A stretch of 64,000 nucleotides of DNA from positions 1 through 64,000 of the forward strand of contig JBPOHI010000007.1 in assembly GCA_052035735.1 (NCBI GenBank), written 5' to 3'. The DNA is from JAGPDF01 sp052035735 (lineage in GTDB: Bacteria; Acidobacteriota; Thermoanaerobaculia; Multivoradales; JAGPDF01). Position numbers and translations under genes: made by a program. Positions 1 to 8,174 of this stretch are shown piece after piece. How positions within the stretch are numbered: position 1 is the first letter of the stretch; the number at the start of each line of letters is the position of its first letter. Below the pieces are notes generated by a model, which worked only from the letters and a program-made list of their open reading frames with translations, made no database searches and was not told where the DNA came from.

Positions 1-58
1 CGGGCGGTGATCAAGGAGAAGTTGCGGGCGTGGTGGTACTCGTTGTCGTCGGCGGCGT

Positions 59-241
59 TCAGGGTTCGACCTCGAGCTGCTTGCGAATGACGCGGCGGAG
101 CGATTCCTTGATTTCGTTGCGGCGCGAGACGGGCGCCTTCTTCCCGTTGGCTGGATTCAGCTAGAGATCGTGCCGGCCGCCGCGACGAGGGAGCAAGCAG
201 CCTTTCCGCGCGAGCTCGCGCAGGAAGGCCGCTCGCTTCAC
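59..241 (-). pseudogene. HicA-like mRNA interferase toxin, interrupted by an in-frame stop
   Basis: Read from a GTG at 241 that overlaps the preceding antitoxin stop by 4 nt, this 60-codon frame has the layout of HicA toxins: a Lys/Arg-rich start, a Gly-Cys-x-Leu strand, the Arg-x-Gly-Gly-Arg-His-Asp segment with the catalytic-type His, then Asn-Pro-Ala-Asn-Gly-Lys and a basic helix. Codon 27, directly after the His-Asp-Leu, is TAG (positions 161-163) where active members carry an aromatic residue. The remainder of the frame is still recognisable, so the break looks recent or is a sequencing error. HicA proteins are small double-stranded-RNA-binding-fold ribonucleases neutralised by HicB. Because the antitoxin beside it is also broken, I call this a decayed toxin-antitoxin pair. 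Confidence 0.65.
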
Positions 242-439
242 GCCGGCACCTCGATCTCCTTGAGTTGCGCGGCGGGATGGGGCTCGGAGCGTGCGTCTTC
301 GATCACGAGCTCGTAGGCGTCGCGGATGTTCTCCTCGAGCTCATGGACGGTATCGGCCCTGGCTGAACACGCCCGGGATTTCGCGTAAGCGGCCGACGTA
401 GCCGCCTTCGTCGGGCCAGTATTCGAGCGTTAGGCGCAT
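238..439 (-). pseudogene. HicB-like antitoxin, frameshifted
   Basis: The frame opens with ATG at 439, behind a good Shine-Dalgarno GGAGG, and reads like a HicB/UPF0150 antitoxin: Leu-Glu-Tyr-Trp-Pro-Asp-Glu-Gly-Gly-Tyr, then Glu-Ile-Pro-Gly-Val-Phe-Ser-Gln-Gly. It then hits a stop at 341-343. A one-base shift around 352-361 restores the expected continuation (Asp-Thr-Val-His-Glu-Leu-Glu-Glu-Asn-Ile-Arg-Asp-Ala-Tyr-Glu-Leu-Val) through to a stop at 238-240 that overlaps the toxin start. Full-length relatives are about 65-75 residues, so apart from the shift nothing is missing. HicB normally binds HicA and represses its own promoter. Confidence 0.65.
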
Positions 440-534
440 CGTCGATCCTCCTTGGGCATCGATTCTACGCCCTCGGTCTTTCCTCGCCCGACCTTCTCAC
501 CACCGGTCGGAGGAGACCTCTCGCCACCGGCTGC

Positions 535-570
535 AAGAAGAAAAAGGGCCGCCCGGGTGGGCGGCCCTTT
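535..570 (-). terminator. Rho-independent terminator of the M36 peptidase gene
   Basis: A perfect GC-rich inverted repeat (546-554 against 559-567, loop of 4 nt) is extended by A:T pairs. On the minus strand it is followed by a T-rich run from 545 down to 535. It lies 28 bp past the stop of the minus-strand peptidase gene. The plus-strand tail is only three T, so termination should be mainly leftward. Confidence 0.85.
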
Positions 571-597
571 CGTCGTGCAGGTACTGCGAGCGGCGGT

Positions 598-3012
598 CTA
601 CGGAGCCGACGAGCTCCAGTGGGACAAGTCGCCGTGGCCGAAGCTCGAGGAGAAGATGTAGTTCACGCACTCGGGCGCCTGGGTGAAGTCCTGCACGCCG
701 TCGCTGCGGTTGGCGCTCGAGCCCTGGTTGGCGTTGAGCCCCAGGCCGCGCTCACGGAACGCCTCCCAGATGGCGCAGGTGTGGTCGCCGTCGTAGTCGG
801 CGACATCGGCGGCCAGGATCGCGTTCCGGCCGTCGACGAAGCCCGGGCTGCAAGGCTGCAGCTTCATGCCGTCGGTGACCAGCTGATGGGCCACGTTGTT
901 GCCGCCGGTGCCGAAAAAGACGTCCGGATCGTAGCCGTCGATCGCGACGATGTTCCAGTACATCTCCCACAGCATCGTCGCCCAGACCGTGCCGATGCCG
1001 TGCGGCTGCGAGTTGGCGGTGTCGGCGACTCCGGCGTAGGTCAGCGGGTTGGCGACGTTGTCGGTGGTATAGGGGTAGCGCCGGATGCCGATGAAGCCCG
1101 GTACGTTCGCCTGCTCGAAGCTGACGTACGCGCCGACCGTACGCTGGGTGAGGGCATTGTCCGTCGGTGAGGCGTGCAGGAAGAGAGTCTGCCAGTCGCT
1201 CCATCCTTCGCCCATCTGCTCGGCGTTGCTCAAGCAGGAGGTGTTCGCCGGACCGCCGGTCAGGCGGTTCGAGATGCCGTGACCGTACTCGTGGGCGATG
1301 ACGCCGGCGTCGAGGTCGCTGTCGCGATCGGGCCCGACAGGCGTCGCCGAGTTCATTGTCGCCACCACGCCGCCGCCCAGGGCGGCGATGATGTTGTTGC
1401 CGTTGCCGAGGCCGACCGAGACCGCCGGGAAGGTCAGCGGCACCGTTGCGCCGAGGGTTCCGGCGCCCATCGCGATGACGCCCTCGCTGGCGTTGTTCAC
1501 CAGGATCATGCCGACCGCGCCGGCATCCGACATGTTTCTCGCCTTGGTCCCGAACTCGCAGATGCCGCGGCGAACGATGGCGATCTTGCCCGAGACCGCC
1601 GCCCAGCCGGCGTCGCTGCAGGCTGTGTTGCCTGTGCCGCAGCAGGCGTCGTTCTGGTTCGGCGAGGCATCTCCGTCCACTGCCAGGGCGACGTCATCCG
1701 TCAGATTGTAGGTCGTCGCTCCGAAGGCGCCGGCTCCCGCCGGGTAGTTGGCGGTGAGCGCTCCCGACAGTGCGAGCTGCACCGGCGCCTGCCAGCGGAA
1801 CATCTGCATGCGCGGCGCCGAGCCTTCCGGCGGCGTGGCGAAGTTGGCGTTGTTGAGCGTCGGGGTGGCGAGCTCGGCGCCGTCCTGCGCGTCGGCGTTG
1901 ACCGCGTCGTTGCCGGTGCCGCCGTTGCCGTAGTTGTTCACCTGGAAGTTCCCGCCCGGCTCGTCGAACCCGTAGTGGTAAGAGAGATCGTGCATGACGT
2001 TGTTCCAGTAGAAGAGGTTCACCACGGCCGCCGGCTTGTAGGCGGCGGGCTGCTGGTTCGGCAGGTCGAGCGGCACCAGCGCGCCGGTGAAGTCGAGCGC
2101 CGCCGTGCCGTCCGGCTGGCTCGAGGCGTCGCAGACGTTGTTGGCGTCGGCATCGACGCAGGCGCTGACGTTGTTGCCGCGGGTGAAGGTGAACTCGGCG
2201 CCGGCCGCGCCGTTGGTGTCGTGCCAGCCGAAGGGCGACGCCGCCGGATCGTTGGGATCGACCAACGTCGTGCGGGTCGGACCGTCGTCCGGAGACTCCT
2301 GCGGCAGCGGGAAGACGCTGTACTGCGCGTCGGCGTTCCAGTTCGTCCGGCCGACGACCGCGCCCGAGGCGGCGTCGATCGCGAGATCCCACCAGTCGTG
2401 GCTCCCGGTCGCAGGCGGCATCTTGATCGACAGGTTCCAGACCAGGTGCAACGTGTCGGTGTCCGGTACACGGTAGTAGCGCAGTCGAGCCGGAATCGGC
2501 ACCTCGGAGACCTCCGGGTTCGCCATCACCACGGCGCGGTCGGCGCCGACGGAAGACGACACCAGGTCGAGGCGGTAGATCTCGGCGAGGCCCAGCGCCG
2601 AGGCGGCGGCGGCAATGGCCTCATCGGCCGAGAGGCGCGGCGAGGCGCCGGCCTCGGCGGCCCGCGCGGCGACATCGGCGACGAAACCGCCGACGCGGGT
2701 GAAGGTGCTGCCGTCGCGCTTGAAGGAGAGGTTCATCTCGGCGCCCAGAATCTCCAGGCCGTGGACGCGCTGCCGGAGATAGACGTGGGTGAGGCCGTTG
2801 TGGCGCGTCGGCACGACGTCGGTGACCGCAAAGTCGGCGACGTCTGCGACGCTCAAGCCGAGCTGCGACGCCTGGCCGGCGAGATCGGCGGCGGCAAGGG
2901 CCTGGGCGCGTTCGCGATCGATCGGCTTCCCGGCCGCGAAGACCGCCGAAGCGGCGAGGCCCGCGAGCAGCGCGGCGGTGAGACTCTGGCGAAGGACGGT
3001 TTGCGTACCCAT
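598..3012 (-). CDS. Secreted M36 (fungalysin-type) zinc metallopeptidase with PA domain
   Basis: An 804-residue exported peptidase. A signal peptide covers roughly residues 1-27 (Arg then a Leu/Ala-rich core ending Val-Phe-Ala-Ala). An FTP-like propeptide follows (to about 200), then the catalytic region with an inserted protease-associated (PA) domain (about 440-560). The zinc motif His574-Glu-Tyr-Gly-His578 is intact, and Glu602 in Gly-Glu-Gly-Trp-Ser-Asp is the likely third ligand, as in family M36. The C-terminus ends in an Ile-Phe-Ser-Ser-Ser-Phe...Gly-Asp-Leu-Ser-x-Trp tail, a short motif that recurs at the ends of secreted proteins in some Acidobacteriota and Gammaproteobacteria. The start is backed by a GGAGG 6 nt upstream. 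It probably degrades extracellular protein. It is transcribed alone and followed by a strong terminator. Confidence 0.9.
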   Translation of the reverse strand: MGTQTVLRQSLTAALLAGLAASAVFAAGKPIDRERAQALAAADLAGQASQLGLSVADVADFAVTDVVPTRHNGLTHVYLRQRVHGLEILGAEMNLSFKRDGSTFTRVGGFVADVAARAAEAGASPRLSADEAIAAAASALGLAEIYRLDLVSSSVGADRAVVMANPEVSEVPIPARLRYYRVPDTDTLHLVWNLSIKMPPATGSHDWWDLAIDAASGAVVGRTNWNADAQYSVFPLPQESPDDGPTRTTLVDPNDPAASPFGWHDTNGAAGAEFTFTRGNNVSACVDADANNVCDASSQPDGTAALDFTGALVPLDLPNQQPAAYKPAAVVNLFYWNNVMHDLSYHYGFDEPGGNFQVNNYGNGGTGNDAVNADAQDGAELATPTLNNANFATPPEGSAPRMQMFRWQAPVQLALSGALTANYPAGAGAFGATTYNLTDDVALAVDGDASPNQNDACCGTGNTACSDAGWAAVSGKIAIVRRGICEFGTKARNMSDAGAVGMILVNNASEGVIAMGAGTLGATVPLTFPAVSVGLGNGNNIIAALGGGVVATMNSATPVGPDRDSDLDAGVIAHEYGHGISNRLTGGPANTSCLSNAEQMGEGWSDWQTLFLHASPTDNALTQRTVGAYVSFEQANVPGFIGIRRYPYTTDNVANPLTYAGVADTANSQPHGIGTVWATMLWEMYWNIVAIDGYDPDVFFGTGGNNVAHQLVTDGMKLQPCSPGFVDGRNAILAADVADYDGDHTCAIWEAFRERGLGLNANQGSSANRSDGVQDFTQAPECVNYIFSSSFGHGDLSHWSSSAP

Positions 3013-3100
3013 GGTGCCTCCCTGGAAATCCGGATTCGGGTGAAGGGCGCGACTCTACTCCTTGGCCGCCCGGTCTGCAAAGTACAGGAGAAGGGGGTGC

Positions 3101-3769
3101 TCAGCCGCCGCCGCTCGCGAGCCAGGCCGGCAGCTCGCCGACGCCGGGCAGCACGGCGAGCGGGCGATGCGGCACGAGGTGCTCCAGGCGCTGGCCACCC
3201 GAGAGCACACCGAGACCCGCGCAGCCGGCGTTGCCGGCCATCTCGAGATCGAACGAGGTGTCGCCGATCATCAGCGCGTCGCGGGAGCGCACCCCGAGCT
3301 CGCCGAAGATGTCGAGCAGCATCCCCGGCGCCGGTTTCGACGGCGACTCGTCGACCGTGCGCGAGGAGTGAAAGAAGCGGCGGAGACCGGTCGCGTCGAG
3401 CTCGCGCTCGAGCCCGGCGCGCCCCTTAGCGGTGGCCACCGCGAGCAGATAGCCAGCGGCGTGGAGCTGCTCGACGACCGCGAACGAGTCAGGGAAGAGC
3501 GTCACGCGGTCCTTGTAGTCGGAGCGCCAGAGGCGGCGGTAGTTCTCCACCAGTCGCGCCGAGAGCTGCTCGTCCCAATCCGGGAAGTGGCGCTGCATCG
3601 TCTCGACGAGCCCTAGCCCGATGCACTCGCGAATCTGACCCGGCGCCGGGCGTTCGACCGCCTCGATCCCTTCGAAAGCCGCCAGCGTGCAGTCGACGAT
3701 CGTGCCGATCGAGTCCATCAGGGTGCCGTCCCAGTCGAAAACCAGCAGGCGGAAGTCGTTTCCTCGCAT
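3101..3769 (-). CDS. HAD-superfamily phosphatase (phosphoglycolate-phosphatase-like)
   Basis: A 222-residue HAD hydrolase, subfamily IA. Motif I is Asp-Trp-Asp-Gly-Thr near residues 12-16, motif II the Thr in Ala-Thr-Ala-Lys-Gly-Arg, motif III the Lys in Ser-Lys-Pro-Ala-Pro, and motif IV Gly-Asp-Thr-Ser-Phe-Asp near 170. The helical cap between motifs I and II matches Gph/YrfG-type enzymes that remove phosphate from small molecules such as 2-phosphoglycolate or nucleotides; the substrate cannot be fixed from sequence. The frame stays open far upstream, but the family start is ATG 3769. The gene is divergent from the TonB receptor, with 72 bp between the two starts. A TAGGAT -10-like hexamer lies 10 nt before the ATG. 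Confidence 0.85.
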   Translation of the reverse strand: MRGNDFRLLVFDWDGTLMDSIGTIVDCTLAAFEGIEAVERPAPGQIRECIGLGLVETMQRHFPDWDEQLSARLVENYRRLWRSDYKDRVTLFPDSFAVVEQLHAAGYLLAVATAKGRAGLERELDATGLRRFFHSSRTVDESPSKPAPGMLLDIFGELGVRSRDALMIGDTSFDLEMAGNAGCAGLGVLSGGQRLEHLVPHRPLAVLPGVGELPAWLASGGG

Positions 3770-3841
3770 GGGGCCGGCGATCCTATCAATGCATCCGTCT
3801 CGCGCCGGGGAACGTATGCTTGGGCAGGTGGAGGATCTGCA

Positions 3842-5995
3842 ATGAAGGCGACTCTCGGCACTCTCCTGCGCGCCGGCGCGCTGCTTTCGCTCCTGGCGTG
3901 GCTGGCTTCGGCGCCTGCGACCGCTCAGACCGACTCCCCGGAACAGCCACCCGAAACTCCATCCGCCGCAACGCCGGCAGCCCCGGCGACCCTTCCGGAT
4001 ACCGAGGATCCCGCTGGCGCGGTTTTCGAGGAGCTCGAGGTTCGCAGCCGCGCCGACAGCCTGCTCGGCAAGGTCAACTCGGCGACGGCCGGCACGGTCG
4101 GCGCGGTGGATCTTGCGTCGCGGCCGATTCTCCGGCCAGGAGAGCTCCTGGAGGCGGTTCCCGGGCTGGTCCTCACCCAGCACAGCGGCGACGGCAAGGC
4201 GAACCAGTTCTTCCTGCGCGGATTCAACCTCGACCACGGCACCGACTTCCGCACGACGATCGCTGGCATGCCGGTCAACCTCCCCTCGCACGGCCACGGT
4301 CAGGGCTACAGCGACGTCAACTTCCTGATTCCGGAGCTCGTCGCCGAGGTCGATTACCGCAAGGGACCCTATGCGGCGCGCGATGCCGACTTCGCCGCCG
4401 CGGGGGCGATCGAGGTCGACTATGTGTCGAGCCTCGAGGACGCCCTGGCCGAAGTGACCTATGGCGAGAACGGCTATGCGCGCCTCGTCGGAGCGCAGTC
4501 GTTCACACTGGCCGACGGCAGCATCTTTCTCGGCGCGATCGACCTCGCCACCAACGACGGCCCCTGGGAGCGCCCGGAAAACCTGCGCAAAGGGAGCGCC
4601 CTCCTGCGCTGGAGCGGCGGCGATGCCGCGAGCTCCTTCCGGCTGACCGCGATCGGCTACTCGGCCGACTGGGATTCGACCGACCAGATTCCCCGCCGCG
4701 CCGTCGACCAGGGGCAGATCTCGCGCTTCGGCAATCTCGACGACACCCTCGGAGGAGAGACGTCGCGCCTCGCCCTCGCCGGCGACTGGGTGCTGGCGCG
4801 CAACCAGGGCTCGCTCCGCCTGGCTGCCTACGTCTACCACTACGACCTCGATCTGTTCTCGAACTTCACCTACTTCCTCGATGACCCGGTGAACGGCGAT
4901 CAGTTCGAGCAGACCGATCGCCGTCTGGTCGGCGGCCTGAGCCTCGAGCGCGAGCGGGTCATGACGCTCTTCACGCGCGACGCGCGGCTCACCTGGGGGC
5001 TCGGCCTGCGCGGAGACGACATCGACAACGGGCTCTTCCACACCGCCGCCCGCGAACGGCTGTCGATCACGCGCGCCGATTCGATCCGCCAATACTCCGG
5101 CGGCCCCTGGGCCGAAGCTCACCTCGCCTGGAACGACTGGTTTCGCACTACCCTCGGCTATCGCGTCGATCTCTATGCCGTCGACGTCGAGAGCAACGTC
5201 GCCGCCAACTCCGACAGCGTCGAGCGGGTAATCGGGAGCCCCAAGCTGGGCCTCGCCTTCGGGCCCTGGGCGCACACCGAGCTCTACCTCAACCTTGGCT
5301 ACGGCTTCCATTCGAACGATGCCCGGGGCGCGACGATTCGCGTCGATCCGTCGTCGGGCGAGCCAGCGGAGCGCGTCGATCCGATGGTGCGTGGCCGCGC
5401 CGCCGATCTCGGCCTGCGCGGAGAGTGGCTGCCCGGCCTCGCTACGACCGTCTCGCTCTTCTACCTCGAGCTCGACTCGGAGCTTCTGTTCGTGGGGGAC
5501 GCCGGCACGACAGAAGCCAGCCGGCCGAGCCGGAGACAGGGGATCGAGTTCGCCAACTTCTGGCGCCTGTCGCCGCGGGTTTCGATGGAGTTCGACGCCG
5601 CCTTCTCGCGCGCCCGCTTCTCCGACTCCGCGCCCGAAGGGGATTTCATCCCCGGAGCAATCGAACAGGTGGTGTCGGCGGCGGTGAACTTCCGCGACTT
5701 TCACCGCTTCTTCGGCGGCCTGCGCCTGCGCTACTTCGGCGAGCGCCCGTTGGTCGAGGACGACTCGATTCGCTCGCAGAGTTCGACGCTCCTCAACGGC
5801 CGGCTCGGGCTCGCCCTCGGCGGCGGTTGGGAGTTGGCCGTCGAGGCGTTCAACCTCCTTGACGAGGAGGTTTCGGACGTCGACTACTTCTACGCCTCGC
5901 GCCTCGCGGGCGAGCCCGCCTCCGGCGTCGAGGACTTCCATTTTCATCCCAGCGAGCCGCGATCGTTCCGGATTCAGGTCGCGAAGCGCTTCTGA
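3842..5995 (+). CDS. TonB-dependent outer-membrane receptor
   Basis: A 717-residue outer-membrane barrel. A signal peptide (about 1-29, ending Ala-Thr-Ala-Gln) precedes a Pro/Ala-rich linker. The plug domain contains Pro-Gly-Glu-Leu-Leu-Glu-Ala-Val-Pro-Gly-Leu and Phe-Leu-Arg-Gly-Phe-Asn-Leu-Asp-His-Gly-Thr-Asp, the usual plug signature. The barrel strands alternate hydrophobic and polar residues and end in the terminal Phe (Val-Ala-Lys-Arg-Phe) required for BAM recognition. I do not see a convincing TonB box. The ligand is unknown; neither iron-siderophore nor vitamin B12 genes lie nearby. The start has GGAGG 8 nt upstream. An M1 aminopeptidase follows 22 bp later, which would fit uptake or processing of peptides, but this is only suggestive. 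Confidence 0.9.
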   Translation: MKATLGTLLRAGALLSLLAWLASAPATAQTDSPEQPPETPSAATPAAPATLPDTEDPAGAVFEELEVRSRADSLLGKVNSATAGTVGAVDLASRPILRPGELLEAVPGLVLTQHSGDGKANQFFLRGFNLDHGTDFRTTIAGMPVNLPSHGHGQGYSDVNFLIPELVAEVDYRKGPYAARDADFAAAGAIEVDYVSSLEDALAEVTYGENGYARLVGAQSFTLADGSIFLGAIDLATNDGPWERPENLRKGSALLRWSGGDAASSFRLTAIGYSADWDSTDQIPRRAVDQGQISRFGNLDDTLGGETSRLALAGDWVLARNQGSLRLAAYVYHYDLDLFSNFTYFLDDPVNGDQFEQTDRRLVGGLSLERERVMTLFTRDARLTWGLGLRGDDIDNGLFHTAARERLSITRADSIRQYSGGPWAEAHLAWNDWFRTTLGYRVDLYAVDVESNVAANSDSVERVIGSPKLGLAFGPWAHTELYLNLGYGFHSNDARGATIRVDPSSGEPAERVDPMVRGRAADLGLRGEWLPGLATTVSLFYLELDSELLFVGDAGTTEASRPSRRQGIEFANFWRLSPRVSMEFDAAFSRARFSDSAPEGDFIPGAIEQVVSAAVNFRDFHRFFGGLRLRYFGERPLVEDDSIRSQSSTLLNGRLGLALGGGWELAVEAFNLLDEEVSDVDYFYASRLAGEPASGVEDFHFHPSEPRSFRIQVAKRF

Positions 5996-6003
5996 ACGAC
6001 ACT

Positions 6004-6009
6004 TATAGA
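6004..6009 (+). promoter_or_regulatory. -10-like element (TATAGA) for a possibly leaderless aminopeptidase mRNA
   Basis: TATAGA ends 8 nt before the ATG at 6018, so a normal start point would fall at or next to the start codon. A GGAGG is present but abuts the ATG, too close for ordinary Shine-Dalgarno use. The gene may instead be read through from the receptor gene 22 bp upstream. Confidence 0.35.
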
Positions 6010-6017
6010 CTCGGAGG

Positions 6018-7700
6018 ATGGAACCCCTTCCTGCTCCGAAGGTCCGCAAACGACTTCCCCGTTGGCTGCGCTTCACTCTCTATGGCCTGCTCGGCCTCGT
6101 GGTGCTGGCCGTCGCCGCCGGCCTCTACCTGCGCTCTTACTTCTCGACCGACGACCTCGATTCGGGCGGGCCGCTGAGGCCGCGGCAGGCGGCCTACGAC
6201 GTTCGGCGCTACGATCTCGAGATCGCGGTCGATCCGGCGACGAAGACGATTCGCGGCGCCAACCGGGCCACCGTCGTCGCGACGGCACCGCTCGATCGCT
6301 TCGAGATCCAGCTCGACGGACGCCTGCAGGTGGCTCGCGCCGCCGTCGATGGCGCCGAGGCGCGCTTCGAGCACGCCGACGGCCTGGTGACCGTGACACT
6401 CGCCGCGCCGTGGCATAGCGGCGAGCGCCACGCGGTCGCTCTCGACTACGCCGGCACACCCAAGGTCTCGCGCCGCCCGCCATGGAACGACGGCTTCGTC
6501 TGGAAAACGACCGGCGACGGCCGCCCCTGGGTGGGCGTCACCGGCCAGGGGGACGGCGGTGATGACTGGTGGCCGTGCAAGGACCACCCCTCCGACGAAC
6601 CCGACGAGGGGATGTCGATCGCCCTGACCGTGCCGGGAGATCTCGTCGGCCTGACCAACGGCAAGCGGGTCGGCGAGTCGAAGAACGCCGACGGCACCGT
6701 CACCAGCCGCTGGGAGGTCACCTATCCGATCAACAACTATCTGGTGACGGTGAACATCGCCCCCTACATTGCGATCGAGGAGAGCTACAAGGGGATCGAC
6801 GGCACCCTCGACGAGAAGATCGTCTTCTGGGCGCTCCCCGAGCACGAGGAGAAGGCGCGGGCGATGTGGAAGAAGGCGCCGAAGATGCTCGAGGTGCTGG
6901 GCAAGCGCTTCGGCGAGTACCCGTTCCTGCGCGACAAGTACTGGGTCGCCGACGCTCCTTATCTCGGTATGGAGCACCAGACGATCGTCGCCTACGGCGC
7001 CGACTTCGAGGACAACAAGTTCGGCTTCGATTCGCTCCTCCTGCACGAGACGGCGCACGAGTGGTGGGGCAACAAGATTACTGCGGCCGACTGGGGCGAC
7101 TTCTGGATCCACGAGGGCTTCGGCACCTACGCCGAAGCGATCTACGTCAACGACACCCTGGGCGTCGAAAAGTACCTCGAGTACATGCGCCGGCCGAGAA
7201 AGCATCTCGGCAACCGCAAGCCGATCGTGCAAGGCAAGGACATGACCGCCGGTGCGGCCTACATCGGCGACATCTACGGCAAGGGGGCGCTGGTGCTGCA
7301 CAGCCTGCGCCATCTGGTCGGCGACGAGACCTTCTTCCGCATCGTCCACCGCTTCGCGACCGACGAGCGCTACGCCTATCGGCTGAGCTCGACCGCCGAC
7401 TTCGAGGCGCTGGTCGCCGACGAGCTCGGGCATCCGATTCCCTGGTTCTGGAAGCAGTACCTCTACACCGCCGCCCTGCCGCGCTGGCACGAGGAGCGCG
7501 TCGCCGGCGACAACGGCCGCGAGACCGTGACCCTCGCCTGGGACGATCCGGGCTTCGAGATGCCGCTGCCGGTGGTCGTCGACGGTGCGACGAGGCGGCT
7601 CGAGATGACCGGCGGCAAGGGGACGTTCGAAGTCGCGACCGGCGCGCCGATCGAGGTCGATCCGCAGGGCTGGGTCTTGGCCGAAGGGCCGGGGAAGTAG
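6018..7700 (+). CDS. Membrane-anchored M1-family zinc aminopeptidase
   Basis: A 560-residue gluzincin. A single transmembrane anchor (about residues 15-37) follows a basic N-terminus, so the catalytic part should face the periplasm. The N-terminal beta domain precedes the exopeptidase signature around residue 317 (Gly-Met-Glu-His-Gln in place of the canonical Gly-Ala-Met-Glu-Asn). The zinc site is His343-Glu-x-x-His347-Glu-Trp-Trp-Gly with Glu366 as third ligand, at the M1 spacing. The C-terminal ERAP/helical domain is very short, so this is a compact M1 protein, as in many bacterial putative aminopeptidases. It follows the TonB receptor closely and may act on imported or periplasmic peptides. 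Confidence 0.88.
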   Translation: MEPLPAPKVRKRLPRWLRFTLYGLLGLVVLAVAAGLYLRSYFSTDDLDSGGPLRPRQAAYDVRRYDLEIAVDPATKTIRGANRATVVATAPLDRFEIQLDGRLQVARAAVDGAEARFEHADGLVTVTLAAPWHSGERHAVALDYAGTPKVSRRPPWNDGFVWKTTGDGRPWVGVTGQGDGGDDWWPCKDHPSDEPDEGMSIALTVPGDLVGLTNGKRVGESKNADGTVTSRWEVTYPINNYLVTVNIAPYIAIEESYKGIDGTLDEKIVFWALPEHEEKARAMWKKAPKMLEVLGKRFGEYPFLRDKYWVADAPYLGMEHQTIVAYGADFEDNKFGFDSLLLHETAHEWWGNKITAADWGDFWIHEGFGTYAEAIYVNDTLGVEKYLEYMRRPRKHLGNRKPIVQGKDMTAGAAYIGDIYGKGALVLHSLRHLVGDETFFRIVHRFATDERYAYRLSSTADFEALVADELGHPIPWFWKQYLYTAALPRWHEERVAGDNGRETVTLAWDDPGFEMPLPVVVDGATRRLEMTGGKGTFEVATGAPIEVDPQGWVLAEGPGK

Positions 7701-7763
7701 CGCCGCAGGAAATCCGCCGCTTGCGGTTATATTCGTTCAGACGCCCCCCCCGGAGACCGGAAC

Positions 7764-8171
7764 ATGAACCGATTCATCCAAGCTTCGTTCTCGCTGTTGT
7801 TGTTGACGCTGTTCCTTCTGACCAGTCCGCTCGCCGCCGGCAAGATCAAGGGCTGGGAGCTTCTCGGTGAGCGCACGGTCAGCGACGGACTCGATCACGA
7901 CGTCATCCAGGTGACCGCTGCCAAGGGAGACTTCAAGAGCCTCAAGCTGGTCGTCCGCGGACATGCGGTGCAGTTCCGCTCGATGCGGATCCACTTCGGC
8001 GACGGCTCCGAGCAGGCCGTCGAGCTGAGAGACGTAATCCCCGCCAGCGGCGAGTCGCGGGTGATCGATGTCGAGGGGCGCGATCGCGTGATCCGCAGCG
8101 TCGCGTTCACCTACGACGCACAGTCCCGTCGCGGCAAGCGGGCGCTGATCCGTCTGTTCGGCAGGAACTGA
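7764..8171 (+). CDS. Small secreted protein, DUF2541-like
   Basis: A 135-residue protein with a clear signal peptide (about 1-25, very Leu-rich, ending Leu-Ala-Ala-Gly). The mature part begins with Trp-Glu-Leu-Leu-Gly-Glu-Arg-Thr-Val and then forms a compact beta-rich domain resembling DUF2541 proteins, whose function is unknown. A GGAG lies 9 nt before the ATG and a TATATT hexamer 31 nt upstream. Its tail meets the tail of the next gene (opposite strand) with only 3 bp between stops. Confidence 0.7.
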   Translation: MNRFIQASFSLLLLTLFLLTSPLAAGKIKGWELLGERTVSDGLDHDVIQVTAAKGDFKSLKLVVRGHAVQFRSMRIHFGDGSEQAVELRDVIPASGESRVIDVEGRDRVIRSVAFTYDAQSRRGKRALIRLFGRN

Positions 8172-8174
8172 CGT

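Noticed and set aside
1..58. Possible end or middle of another minus-strand protein (Asn-Glu-Tyr-His-His-Ala-Arg-Asn-Phe)
   Set aside because: Too short, no start or stop visible; cannot be supported from 58 bases.
452..661. 69-codon plus-strand frame over the terminator
   Set aside because: Contains the terminator hairpin and the end of the peptidase gene; no protein-like features.
3770..6076. Long minus-strand open frame antisense to the TonB receptor, in frame with the HAD gene
   Set aside because: Only the last 222 codons resemble a protein family; the rest is the GC-rich shadow of the receptor gene with biased Glu/Val/Arg content.
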